This document shows positions 1 through 7,424 of a stretch of DNA of 8,716 nucleotides, one piece after another. This DNA is from Bacteroidia bacterium (GTDB lineage Bacteria; Bacteroidota; Bacteroidia; Bacteroidales; GCA-2748055), in assembly GCA_030596245.1 (NCBI GenBank), contig JAUVKN010000178.1, forward strand, positions 1 through 8,716, given 5' to 3'. The notes under the pieces were generated by a model. It did no database searches. It worked only from the letters and a program-made list of their open reading frames with translations, and was not told where the DNA came from. The translations under genes were made by a program, and so were the position numbers. Every line of letters begins with the position of its first letter. Position 1 is the stretch's first letter.

Positions 1-249
1 GCCTCTCTGGATGTGATGGGACCCTGGGCTGCCATAGCCCTGAACTGCTCCCTCTATTCAATTGCCCATTTTTATAAGGGTCCACGTGAAGCCTTTGGCG
101 CCATTCCGCTGGGGATAATGCTCTGTTACCTAACCCTGCTCACGGGTAATATCTGGACTGCTGTGATCATCCATTCTGTCATGGCTCTGTCCAACGAATG
201 GTTCTCGATCGGGGCAAATCCTGATCTCATGGTAAAAGTTAGAAAGTAG
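1..249 (+). CDS. CPBP-family intramembrane metalloprotease, C-terminal 82 residues (5' end outside window)
   Basis: The frame is open from the first base to the TAG at 247-249, so only the C-terminus is present. Numbered within the fragment, it shows two of the family's polar signatures inside hydrophobic helices: a [F/Y]xxxH motif (Y19 to H23) and a second His helix ending in N-E (H58, N65, E66). These match motifs of CPBP/Abi (CAAX protease and bacteriocin-processing) membrane proteases, where the His residues help bind the metal. The EExxxR motif of the family would lie upstream and cannot be checked. At least two or three membrane segments are visible (about residues 8-24, 33-49 and 50-64). 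The stop is 5 bp before the following SDR gene on the same strand, so the two are probably co-transcribed. The substrate cannot be inferred. Bacterial members act in peptide processing or immunity, and many have no known role. Confidence 0.8.
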   Translation, partial: ASLDVMGPWAAIALNCSLYSIAHFYKGPREAFGAIPLGIMLCYLTLLTGNIWTAVIIHSVMALSNEWFSIGANPDLMVKVRK

Positions 250-254
250 GAGTT

Positions 255-1259
255 GTGATAGTATTTGTTACAGGGGCAACGGGATTTATCGGGATTCAAC
301 TGGTCAAACGATTGGTTGGAATGGGGAATACAGTCCATGCCCTTTATCGTTCCGAAAAGAAAGCTGATCTGATCAGGATTAAGGGGGTAATACTGTTTAA
401 AGGGGATATTCTGGATAAGGATTCTCTGGCCAGGGCCATGATTGGATGCAGTCAGGTTTATCACACAGCAGCATTTGCGGGTGTTTGGGCGAAAGATCGT
501 GGTTTGGTTTTTCGGCTCAATGTTGAAGGCACCCTTAATGTGATTGATGCTGCAAAAAATAGTGGTATCAACCGTGTGGTTGTCACCTCAACGGCCGGTA
601 TCCTGGGCCCGTCAGATAAGGTCCCTGTGAATGAATCAAGTCCGCCCCTCTCTTCATTCTTCACTCTATATGAAGAATCCAAATTTCAAATGGAACAGGA
701 AGTTATGAAGCGGAATGAAACTGTTCCTGAAGTGGTTCTTGTAAATCCCACCCGGGTATATGGTCCGGGATTTCTGAGTGAGTCAAATGGGGTGACAAAG
801 ATGATCAAACAGTATGTAGAAGGCAGGTGGAGACTTGTTCCCGGGAATGGAGAGAGTTTGGGTAACTATGTCTTCGTGGAGGATGTGGTAACAGGTCACC
901 TGCTTGCCATGGAAAAAGCCAAGCCAGGGGAGCGGTATATACTTGGCGGGGAGAATATCTCCTACAATCAACTCTTTCAATATACCAGGGAGACAAGCGG
1001 CATAGATAAAAGGCTATTTAAAATACCCCTCTGGGTGATGCTTTTAGCCGCTGTACTCATGAAGGGAATCTCCAGAATTACAGCTCAACCACCCTTAATA
1101 GTCCCAAATCTGGTACGAAAATTTAACCACAATTGGATCGTATCCTCTGACAAAGCAATCTGTGATCTGGGCTATAATCCTATGGGGGCAAAAGAGGGTA
1201 TTGAGCACACAATATCCTGGCTAATGTCAAACTACAACAAAAAAGAGACAGCATTATGA
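255..1259 (+). CDS. NAD(P)-dependent epimerase/dehydratase, extended SDR (3beta-HSD / dihydroflavonol-reductase-like)
   Basis: This is a 334-residue extended short-chain dehydrogenase/reductase. The Rossmann GxxGxxG motif is G7, G10, G13 in an N-terminal VTGATGFIG. The catalytic elements are the T-S-T strand at 111-113 and YxxxK with Y139 and K143. The NPTRVYGPG segment (164-172) and the C-terminal D-L-G-Y-N-P region (304-309) are typical of dihydroflavonol-4-reductase, 3beta-HSD and HpnA-type proteins. A hydrophobic stretch at about 257-270 may touch the membrane. The start is GTG at 255. It is chosen because the Rossmann strand begins immediately, so no later start is possible. An AGGAG at 248-252 overlaps the upstream stop but sits only 2 nt from the GTG, closer than usual. 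The stop overlaps the next start (ATGA, 1256-1259), implying translational coupling to the lactonase-like lipoprotein. The substrate is unknown: a sugar nucleotide, sterol-like or flavonoid-like ketone are all possible. Confidence 0.88.
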   Translation: MIVFVTGATGFIGIQLVKRLVGMGNTVHALYRSEKKADLIRIKGVILFKGDILDKDSLARAMIGCSQVYHTAAFAGVWAKDRGLVFRLNVEGTLNVIDAAKNSGINRVVVTSTAGILGPSDKVPVNESSPPLSSFFTLYEESKFQMEQEVMKRNETVPEVVLVNPTRVYGPGFLSESNGVTKMIKQYVEGRWRLVPGNGESLGNYVFVEDVVTGHLLAMEKAKPGERYILGGENISYNQLFQYTRETSGIDKRLFKIPLWVMLLAAVLMKGISRITAQPPLIVPNLVRKFNHNWIVSSDKAICDLGYNPMGAKEGIEHTISWLMSNYNKKETAL

Positions 1260-2308
1260 AACATCTCATCACTTTTCCAATATTGCTCTTAGCAATGAAC
1301 ATGTTACTATCCTGCACGGGTGTACAAAAGTCAGATGAAGGAAAAAAGAGCAGTGAGGGTCCCGTAAAGGAATATCCCAAAACAGGTTTTGTGGAGCGAT
1401 ATCACTCTTCGCTTGATCAGATTATCGCAAGCGGGGAGCAACCGGAAATCCTTGCTGAAGGATTCGATTGGTCGGAGGGCCCACTCTGGTTACCTGACCA
1501 GCAGATGGTGATCTTCTCTGATATTCCAAAAAACTCTATCTATCAATGGTCTGAAATGGATGGTCTGAAGCTTTACCTTAAGCCCTCTGGGTATACCGAC
1601 ACCATCTCCCGGGGAGGTGAAACCGGATCTAATGGATTGTTGCTGGATCAAAAAGGGCGCCTCGTTTTGTGCCAGCACGGAGACCGAAGAATGGCCTGGA
1701 TGAATGCTCCACTGGACCAACCCGAAGCTGCATATAAAACCATCGTTGACCGTTGGGAAGGGAAACGATTCAATTCTCCCAATGATGCTGTATTCGCCAA
1801 CAATGGTGATCTTTTTATAACCGATCCTGCCTATGGTATGGAACTTCGTTACAAGGATCCAAAACGAGAAATGAATTTCACAGGGGTATTCAGATATGGC
1901 ATCGATGGAGAGATCACACTGCTTACAGATCAAATGAGCGCTCCCAATGGCATTGGTTTATCACCCGATGAAAGCTTATTATATGTTGCCAATTCCGGTG
2001 GTGGTAAAAACTCCTTCTGGATGGCATATGATTTTGCCACTGATGGTTCATTGACCAACGCCAGGGTTTTTCATGATGCCAGTGTTGCATCAGATACACT
2101 TAAAGGAGCTCCGGATGGATTGGTCGTGCGTTCGGATGGTATTATATTTGCTACAGGCCCTGGCGGTGTCTGGGTTTTCAATTCCGGTGGCGAACACCTG
2201 GGTACAATTATGACCGGAGAGGCTACTTCTAATTGTACCCTTGATGCGAATAATCAATACCTTTATATGACAGCCGATATGTGCCTGATGCGCATTAGGT
2301 TACAATAG
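1256..2308 (+). CDS. SMP-30/gluconolactonase/LRE-family lipoprotein
   Basis: This is a 350-residue protein with a type II signal peptide: a Lys-containing start, a hydrophobic core at about 4-18 and a lipobox L-L-S-C with Cys20 as the lipidation site. No Asp follows the Cys. A polar linker at about 21-45 leads into a six-bladed SMP-30/gluconolactonase (SGL) beta-propeller. The expected metal and substrate residues are visible: E74 in W-S-E-G-P, N176 in S-P-N-D, N231 in A-P-N-G and D287 in A-P-D-G. They correspond to E18, N103, N154 and D204 of human SMP-30. The catalytic set looks intact, so lactonase activity on a sugar lactone is plausible in the envelope. It overlaps the SDR gene by 4 bp and is last in its plus-strand cluster. 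Its stop faces the Gfo/Idh oxidoreductase stop across 6 bp. Family members hydrolyse varied lactones and esters, so the exact substrate is open. Confidence 0.9.
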   Translation: MKHLITFPILLLAMNMLLSCTGVQKSDEGKKSSEGPVKEYPKTGFVERYHSSLDQIIASGEQPEILAEGFDWSEGPLWLPDQQMVIFSDIPKNSIYQWSEMDGLKLYLKPSGYTDTISRGGETGSNGLLLDQKGRLVLCQHGDRRMAWMNAPLDQPEAAYKTIVDRWEGKRFNSPNDAVFANNGDLFITDPAYGMELRYKDPKREMNFTGVFRYGIDGEITLLTDQMSAPNGIGLSPDESLLYVANSGGGKNSFWMAYDFATDGSLTNARVFHDASVASDTLKGAPDGLVVRSDGIIFATGPGGVWVFNSGGEHLGTIMTGEATSNCTLDANNQYLYMTADMCLMRIRLQ

Positions 2309-2314
2309 TTTCAG

Positions 2315-3631
2315 TTACACAGCCGGGATTGTCCATGGTTTTCGATATTCAGGTACCAGGTAGCTGTTAGCCTCAGCATCATTGATGAATTTGCTATTGG
2401 CATCATCCCAATACAACCTTCTACCGGTTTTATAGGCAACATTCCCCAGATGACAGGTTTTTGCTACCCCGGCGGCAATCTCAATGGGACAATTCAACTT
2501 TGCACCGGTCTTAATGGCATCAATGAAGTTGACCATGTGATTTTCCAGGCCCTTTCCATCCCCCCTTATCAAATCAACTTTCTCAAGGGTAGGATTGCCT
2601 CCTTTGGGTTCAGGAATTACTTCCCATCCCCCCCGGTCCACCACCAGGGTACCATCATTGCCCACGAAGCCAACTCCATGTGAGCGGCCATAATAACCAC
2701 CATCGATCCCAATACCATGGTCCCATAGCAAGGTGAAATCATCAAATTCGTAAAGGGCCTGTTGGGTATCAGGGGTCTCACAGGCATCGTCCGGATAAGC
2801 AAATTTGCCTCCAAGTGACATCACGGATTTAGGGGCATACCTTTGCATTCCGAACAGGGCATAATCGACAATGTGAACTCCCCAATCGGTCATCATTCCT
2901 CCCGCATAATCCCAGAACCATCTGAAAGTAAAATGGAATCTGTTTTTATTGAAGGGTTTTTTAGGCGCAGGTCCCAACCAGAAATCATAATCCACACCCT
3001 CAGGTACAGGGGAATCAGGCACCACTGGAACGGAACCCATCCAGCCCTGGTATGACCATGCCCTCACCGTACGTATTTTACCAAGTTTCCCCGAATGTAC
3101 ATAGGCAATGGCATCCTGCCAATGCCTGTCACTGCGCTGCCATTGCCCGATCTGTACCACGCTCTTATACCGTGCTGCTGCCCGCTCCATAATGTTGCAT
3201 TCTTCAATAGAATTGGCCAGAGGCTTCTCACAATAAATGTTAAATCCTTCCTGGGCTGCATAGACAAATGGTATGGTATGCCAGTGATCGGGAGTGCCAA
3301 TAATGATCACATCCAGCCCTTTGTGCTCCAGCAACTCCCGGAAATCCTTATACCCCTTGGGGGCCTTACCCTGAATCTTCTTCACATCACTGATCCGTTG
3401 CTGTAACACATTTTCATCCACATCACACAGTGCGGCACACGCTGTGTTAGGCTGACCAAGGAAAGCTTTCAAATCTGCAAAACCCATTCCTTTAACACCA
3501 ATCACACCACAAACCAGTTTTTCATTGGCCCCCAGTATGCCAGCTCTTAAGGTGGGGAATGAGGATGTGATGCCGATTGCTGCAGTTGCTGCTGCAGATT
3601 TTTTAATAAAATCTCTCCTGTTGGTATGCAT
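2315..3631 (-). CDS. Tat-exported Gfo/Idh/MocA-family oxidoreductase
   Basis: This 438-residue protein begins with a twin-arginine signal: R5-R6 in N-R-R-D-F-I-K-K, then an Ala-rich hydrophobic core to about residue 30. The N-terminal NAD(P)-binding Rossmann fold follows, with a glycine motif G42/G45/G48/G50 in G-V-I-G-V-K-G-M-G. Next come the family hallmark E-K-P (K136, catalytic Lys) and the D-W-G-V-H-I-V-D segment (D249, H253), which supplies the active-site His. The C-terminal half resembles the Bacteroidetes-type Gfo/Idh C-terminal domain. Such proteins oxidise or reduce sugars, inositols or their derivatives. The Tat signal implies folding with a bound dinucleotide in the cytoplasm before export to the periplasm, as for Zymomonas glucose-fructose oxidoreductase. 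The ATG at 3629-3631 is chosen because it places RR five residues in. No Shine-Dalgarno is seen. It lies 61 bp downstream of the FAD oxidoreductase gene on the same strand and may share its transcript. Confidence 0.93.
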   Translation of the reverse strand: MHTNRRDFIKKSAAATAAIGITSSFPTLRAGILGANEKLVCGVIGVKGMGFADLKAFLGQPNTACAALCDVDENVLQQRISDVKKIQGKAPKGYKDFRELLEHKGLDVIIIGTPDHWHTIPFVYAAQEGFNIYCEKPLANSIEECNIMERAAARYKSVVQIGQWQRSDRHWQDAIAYVHSGKLGKIRTVRAWSYQGWMGSVPVVPDSPVPEGVDYDFWLGPAPKKPFNKNRFHFTFRWFWDYAGGMMTDWGVHIVDYALFGMQRYAPKSVMSLGGKFAYPDDACETPDTQQALYEFDDFTLLWDHGIGIDGGYYGRSHGVGFVGNDGTLVVDRGGWEVIPEPKGGNPTLEKVDLIRGDGKGLENHMVNFIDAIKTGAKLNCPIEIAAGVAKTCHLGNVAYKTGRRLYWDDANSKFINDAEANSYLVPEYRKPWTIPAV

Positions 3632-3692
3632 GTGATTTTAGGTTTAGTTGGTAAATTTCTGAATTTAAGGATCTGGCTAAATATAGCTTTTT

Positions 3693-5282
3693 TCACTTGG
3701 AAACTGGAGCGAAAAGTGAGTTGCCATTGTTGAATTTCCGATCCAGCAACAAATCCACTACCTGGACACCATTCATCATGGTGCCATATAATCCATGGGC
3801 AAATTTCGGTTGATAAAGGTTTTCGATGGGCGTTTTCATGGACAAACGTTTGGGTCCGAATTGCGTTACCAGAGAAGCCATGTCATAAAGGCTTCCGGTT
3901 GGCGATCCTGAATATCGGGCATAGGTAGCAGGGGTTGAGATATCCTTTACCACAATATGCTTACTCAGGTTGGGTATGAAATATTTCTCGGTAATATTGA
4001 TAAAGAAATCACCCCACCGTTCCTTTTCCTTCTTGTACCGCTCGTAATCATTTTCCCTCCACTCTGTCCAGCCATTCAGGGCAAAGGGAGTGCACCGGAT
4101 GGTAATGGTGTTCTTTGCCCCTGTGGTAAGCGACGGACAGATGACTGCAGCGTGGAAGCAATCCTCAGAAAATGCGTTATCTCCTGCCAGGAAGCCATCG
4201 AACAATTTCTCAGCTGTACCCAGCCCGGTGGAAACCACATTGTAGGGATAGTCCAGGTCAAGTTTGGTCATATCGATCTTATCATCCAGACCCAATGCCA
4301 CATTGATGGAGGATGTTGACATAATGATATTTTCCAGCCGTTCAACATATTTGGAAGGCAGGTGCTCATCCCCCACCAGTTTTCGCATGGCAAGCATCGG
4401 ATCAACTGTAGTAATGATCTTATCTGCCCTGATGATCCCGTCACTATCCTTAAGCTTCACCCCTGTTGCTTTTCCGTTCTCAACAATAATCTTTTCCACC
4501 TCTGAATCAAATAGAATTTCCCCACTCCGCTCCTGGAAAAGTTGAGCCATTTTTGCAGGAAACTCATCAAAGTATCCATAGGGACGAAAACACCGGGTCA
4601 TGGATGAAAGCATGGCTCCGGTGGCAAGGATGGCAGACGCCCTGGCTGACGGAACCCCGGAGAAAGAGGTAAATGTCTCCATCACTTCCCTTAATTTGGG
4701 ATTGTTGATCCCGAACTTATCCAGCAATCCTGAATAGGTGCGATTCAGGTTAGCCACAACTTTTGGAGCCTGAAACGGAATGATCAGTTTATCCTTCAGT
4801 TTGGAATGTGCTTTCAGCTTTCGAACCTGCTTGAACATCTCTACAGAATATTCCATTAAAGCCCTGATCTTACCAGCATCTTCCGGGAATTTCTCAACCA
4901 GGTAATTGGTGAAATTTTCGGATCCGGCAGGGATCTTATACTCCTCAACATGATCCCCGTCTACCACCAACCGCCGCATGAAATTCCCTTTAAACTGTTT
5001 AAGATCCAACTCAATCTCCAGATAATCCAGGATATCAATGATATCCGGAAAAAGCTGGGTGGTTTCAAACACATATCCACTGCGTTCATATGCTGTACTG
5101 TAACCACCCGGATAACTATTTTTCTCAATGATAAGGGTTCTCTTTCCCTCCGTATTTTTCAACCACATCAAGCCTGTGGAGAGTCCGCTCAGGCCAGATC
5201 CAATGATTACCAAATCGTATTTATCACCATTGGAAAAGTTTGAAGTCAACTCATCCCTTTTCAGTTTCACTGTATTTGTCAT
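3693..5282 (-). CDS. CrtI/carotenoid-isomerase-like FAD-dependent oxidoreductase
   Basis: This is a 529-residue flavoprotein of the phytoene desaturase / CrtISO / retinol saturase superfamily. A cytoplasmic N-terminal leader of about 20 residues precedes the dinucleotide-binding GxGxxG (G28, G30, G33), with the ribose-binding acid E53 at the end of the second strand. These are followed by P-G-G-Y, as in the family. A C-terminal T-P-I-E-N-L-Y segment at about 484-490 matches the conserved region before the second FAD-contact motif. That second motif reads H-G-L-Y-G-T-M-M-N-G, departing from the usual A-G-x-W-x-x-P-G-G-G pattern. Proteins of this family isomerise, desaturate or saturate conjugated polyenes. 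No phytoene synthase (crtB) or other carotenoid gene is in the window, so the substrate cannot be assigned. The ATG at 5280-5282 is the first in frame before the Rossmann strand, with no Shine-Dalgarno. It is the first gene of a probable minus-strand unit with the Gfo/Idh gene. Confidence 0.85.
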   Translation of the reverse strand: MTNTVKLKRDELTSNFSNGDKYDLVIIGSGLSGLSTGLMWLKNTEGKRTLIIEKNSYPGGYSTAYERSGYVFETTQLFPDIIDILDYLEIELDLKQFKGNFMRRLVVDGDHVEEYKIPAGSENFTNYLVEKFPEDAGKIRALMEYSVEMFKQVRKLKAHSKLKDKLIIPFQAPKVVANLNRTYSGLLDKFGINNPKLREVMETFTSFSGVPSARASAILATGAMLSSMTRCFRPYGYFDEFPAKMAQLFQERSGEILFDSEVEKIIVENGKATGVKLKDSDGIIRADKIITTVDPMLAMRKLVGDEHLPSKYVERLENIIMSTSSINVALGLDDKIDMTKLDLDYPYNVVSTGLGTAEKLFDGFLAGDNAFSEDCFHAAVICPSLTTGAKNTITIRCTPFALNGWTEWRENDYERYKKEKERWGDFFINITEKYFIPNLSKHIVVKDISTPATYARYSGSPTGSLYDMASLVTQFGPKRLSMKTPIENLYQPKFAHGLYGTMMNGVQVVDLLLDRKFNNGNSLFAPVSK

Positions 5283-5375
5283 GACATTTTGTTAAGGATT
5301 AATATTCCCAATTTACAACAAATGAATGAAGAATGAAGTGTCAGAAAAAAGTTAAACTGATCACCTTACTCTGGA

Positions 5376-5402
5376 TTTGTATTCTATTCTTCCATACATT
5401 TG
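5376..5402 (+). promoter_or_regulatory. Candidate Bacteroidota-type promoter for the exported isomerase-like gene
   Basis: TACATTTG at 5395-5402 is a perfect match to the Bacteroidota -7 consensus TAnnTTTG. A TTTG at 5376-5379 lies 15 bp upstream, shorter than the usual spacing of about 19, so the -33 assignment is weak. Transcription would start near 5408, giving a leader of about 30 nt to the ATG at 5439, which favours that start. No convincing matching promoter was found on the minus strand of this 156-bp divergent region (5283-5438) for the FAD oxidoreductase. Confidence 0.4.
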
Positions 5403-5438
5403 ATTAATTTTAATTGCACCTGAATCAACAAAATCATC

Positions 5439-7013
5439 ATGAACTTCTCCGAAAATTCCCAATATTGCATGAGATCCCATAACTGTTGTCCTTCTCAGAA
5501 TATGGATGATCCACACTCTGATTACATAAGCCGCAGGAAGTTTATCAAAGTTGCAGGGGGTTCAACCCTGTCTGTTGCTGCTCTGTCAGGCCTGTCCTGG
5601 TCGGCTCTTGCTGGTTCACCTCTTAAAGAACAGTTTGGTATTGTTCGGAAAACCCTGGTGGTAAAGCCAATTCTGGTCTATAGCACGCCAGAATATAAGC
5701 ATCAGACAAGCTGGAGGGCATGGGGAGGGATTCAGACTGAGAAAGATGCTGATGAAGAGATCTCCAGAATAAAAGGAGAACAAAGCAAACTGCAATCTAT
5801 AGCGGATTTTCCTTTAAAATTCTTACCTGTAACCGGCATTAAAGGTCCTGCCGGTATTGAAGGAATCAGTGACCTGGAATCTGCCGATGTATTCCTGATT
5901 TATGCAGCAGGTGGAGGGATGGACACCTTTGATATCCTGCATAAAATGAAGAAAGAGATGATCTTCTTCTGCCGGCATAAATCAGGTCCCGTTTATCTAT
6001 GGTATGAAATAATCAGTCCACGATATCTCAGGCAACATACTGACAAGCTCGCCATATCTGGCATAGACGAACAGGATGTTGTGATCGATAACCAGGATGA
6101 GATACTATGGCGTTTAAGGGCTTTGTGTGGGTTGAAAAACACTTTAAATACAGGGATCATTGCCATTGGTGGCCCAGGTGCATGGGCACAACCCAGAGGA
6201 GTAGTTCCAGGACTGGTCGAGGAGAAATTCAAGTTCAACATTCATACCTTATCCTATGATGAGCTGGGAAATCTTATTGGTGAAGCCCGCAAAGATAAAT
6301 CCGCCGTTAGTCGTGCTCAAAAACGGGCAGCCGAATATCTAGGTGAAAACGGTATCACTTTAGAAACCAATCGCAATTTTGTGGATAATTGTTTTCTATT
6401 GGATGAGGTCTTTCGAAAGATTATGGATAGTGCAAACTGCCGGGCACTAACCATAAATGGTTGTATGGGAACGATTATGCCTCTTGCTGAAACATCAGCC
6501 TGCTTGACACTCAGCTTGTTGAATGATGCTGGATATCTTTCATTCTGTGAATCTGATTTTGTGGTGATCCCGGCTGGCATTTTACTGGCCAATATATCAG
6601 GAAAGCCTGCGTTTTTGAATGATCCAACCTATCCTCATGACGGGATCATTACCCTGGCTCACTGTACCGCCCCCAGGCGAATGGATGGTCAGAACAAAGA
6701 ACCAGCAAGGATTCTTACACACTTTGAATCTGACTACGGAGCAGCACCTAAGGTTGAAATGCATAAGGGACAGATCGTAACCAACATCATACCTGATTTT
6801 CAGGTCTCACATTACATGGGTTTAAAAGGGACCATTGTGGATCATCCTTTTATGGATATCTGTCGCTCTCAAATTGACATCAGTTTTGATGTTGACAGTC
6901 ATACCCTGGCTAAACGGATGCCCGGATTTCACTGGATGACCGTGTATGGGGATTATATCCGGGAAACTGGTTATGCACTAAAACGGCTCGGGATCGAATG
7001 GGAACAACTTTAG
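5439..7013 (+). CDS. Tat-exported L-fucose/L-arabinose isomerase-superfamily-like protein
   Basis: This is a 524-residue protein. The twin-arginine motif S-R-R-K-F-I-K (R32, R33) is followed by a hydrophobic stretch at 38-58 and an A-L-A signal-peptidase site (about 56-58). The mature part reads like the two-domain FucI/AraI-type sugar isomerase fold. The N-terminal half has Rossmann-like strands, for example V-F-L-I-Y-A-A-G-G-G at 151-160 and I-I-A-I-G-G-P-G around 240-246. The C-terminal half has E361 in A-E-T-S-A-C, C-E-S-D (E381, D383), A-H-C-T (H408), T-H-F-E (H428) and G-F-H-W (H498). FucI/AraI enzymes use acidic residues and a late His to hold a divalent metal. E361, E381 and H498 are my candidates, by inference. 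The start is uncertain: ATG 5439 fits the candidate promoter, but ATG 5469 and ATG 5502 (M22) would give a more usual, shorter Tat N-region. The longest form has a Cys cluster (C10, C16, C17). The substrate is unknown, and the family assignment is moderately sure. Confidence 0.72.
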   Translation: MNFSENSQYCMRSHNCCPSQNMDDPHSDYISRRKFIKVAGGSTLSVAALSGLSWSALAGSPLKEQFGIVRKTLVVKPILVYSTPEYKHQTSWRAWGGIQTEKDADEEISRIKGEQSKLQSIADFPLKFLPVTGIKGPAGIEGISDLESADVFLIYAAGGGMDTFDILHKMKKEMIFFCRHKSGPVYLWYEIISPRYLRQHTDKLAISGIDEQDVVIDNQDEILWRLRALCGLKNTLNTGIIAIGGPGAWAQPRGVVPGLVEEKFKFNIHTLSYDELGNLIGEARKDKSAVSRAQKRAAEYLGENGITLETNRNFVDNCFLLDEVFRKIMDSANCRALTINGCMGTIMPLAETSACLTLSLLNDAGYLSFCESDFVVIPAGILLANISGKPAFLNDPTYPHDGIITLAHCTAPRRMDGQNKEPARILTHFESDYGAAPKVEMHKGQIVTNIIPDFQVSHYMGLKGTIVDHPFMDICRSQIDISFDVDSHTLAKRMPGFHWMTVYGDYIRETGYALKRLGIEWEQL

Positions 7014-7015
7014 CG

Positions 7016-7045
7016 AGGACCAAGAATTACGCAGATATGGGTCCT
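7016..7045. terminator. Weak dyad between convergent genes, possible bidirectional terminator
   Basis: AGGACC (7016-7021) and GGTCCT (7040-7045) form a perfect 6-bp inverted repeat with an 18-nt loop. It lies 2 bp after the isomerase-like stop and 11 bp after the higA stop (read on the minus strand). On the plus strand it is followed by GGAAATTTTC, a poor T tract, and on the minus strand there is no T tract. Its position between convergent genes is right for a terminator, but the loop is long and the tail weak. Confidence 0.3.
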
Positions 7046-7056
7046 GGAAATTTTCA

Positions 7057-7419
7057 TTAACCCAGCAAAATCTCTGCATCAATATCCAGTTTTTGATGCA
7101 TGAGCCGAGCTACCTTTAGCGTAGGTTCGGATTTTCCATTCAAATATTCACTGATGCGGGGAGGGCTTATTCCCAATAGTTCGGCAACCTCCTTTTGGGA
7201 GAGTTTCATCTCAGACATTCGTTCCTGAACCATCTCAATGAGGGTGGGTGGTTCAATGGGATAATGCTTCTCCTCGTAGTCGGCCACCAGAAGTGAAAGA
7301 ATCTCTAACTCAACCATATCTTGATCGTAACGGGGTGTATCATCACCGACAAATTCAAGGAGTTCTTCAATCCGCTCCATAATCCGTTCATATTGTATTT
7401 CACTTGTTAGCTCCACCAT
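7057..7419 (-). CDS. higA: HigA-family antitoxin, XRE-type helix-turn-helix
   Basis: This is a 120-residue protein with an acidic helical N-terminal region (about 1-60) and a C-terminal XRE/Cro helix-turn-helix at about 73-99 (L-S-Q-K-E-V-A-E-L-L-G, then S-P-P-R-I-S-E-Y-L-N-G). The HTH sits at the C-terminal end, as in the COG5499 type of HigA antitoxins. It would bind and neutralise HigB and repress the shared promoter. The start ATG (7417-7419) lies 5 nt after the higB stop, without a Shine-Dalgarno, so translation is probably coupled to the toxin. Toxin-first order is the usual one for higBA, the reverse of most type II systems. The pair is identified by adjacency and by HigB; the antitoxin alone would only be called an XRE regulator. 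Confidence 0.9.
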   Translation of the reverse strand: MVELTSEIQYERIMERIEELLEFVGDDTPRYDQDMVELEILSLLVADYEEKHYPIEPPTLIEMVQERMSEMKLSQKEVAELLGISPPRISEYLNGKSEPTLKVARLMHQKLDIDAEILLG

Positions 7420-7424
7420 GATTT

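Noticed and set aside
1490..1933. Long minus-strand open frame of 147 codons
   Set aside because: It is antisense to the SGL lipoprotein gene, which has all the family motifs. Its translation shows no recognisable motif and it lacks a plausible start context.
3632..3692. TATATTTA on the minus strand as a -7 box for the Gfo/Idh gene
   Set aside because: It matches TAnnTTTG at seven of eight positions but there is no TTTG at about 19 bp upstream, so a separate promoter is not supported.
3675..3693. Plus-strand hairpin GCTA-AATA-TAGC followed by six T, resembling an intrinsic terminator
   Set aside because: The stem is only 4 bp and no plus-strand gene ends near it. It lies in the gap between two minus-strand genes, where the tract reads as A. 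Probably chance.
5324..5337. Tandem GAATGAA x2 in the divergent intergenic region
   Set aside because: Two copies of a 7-bp unit in AT-rich sequence is weak evidence for a regulatory repeat, and nothing ties it to either promoter.
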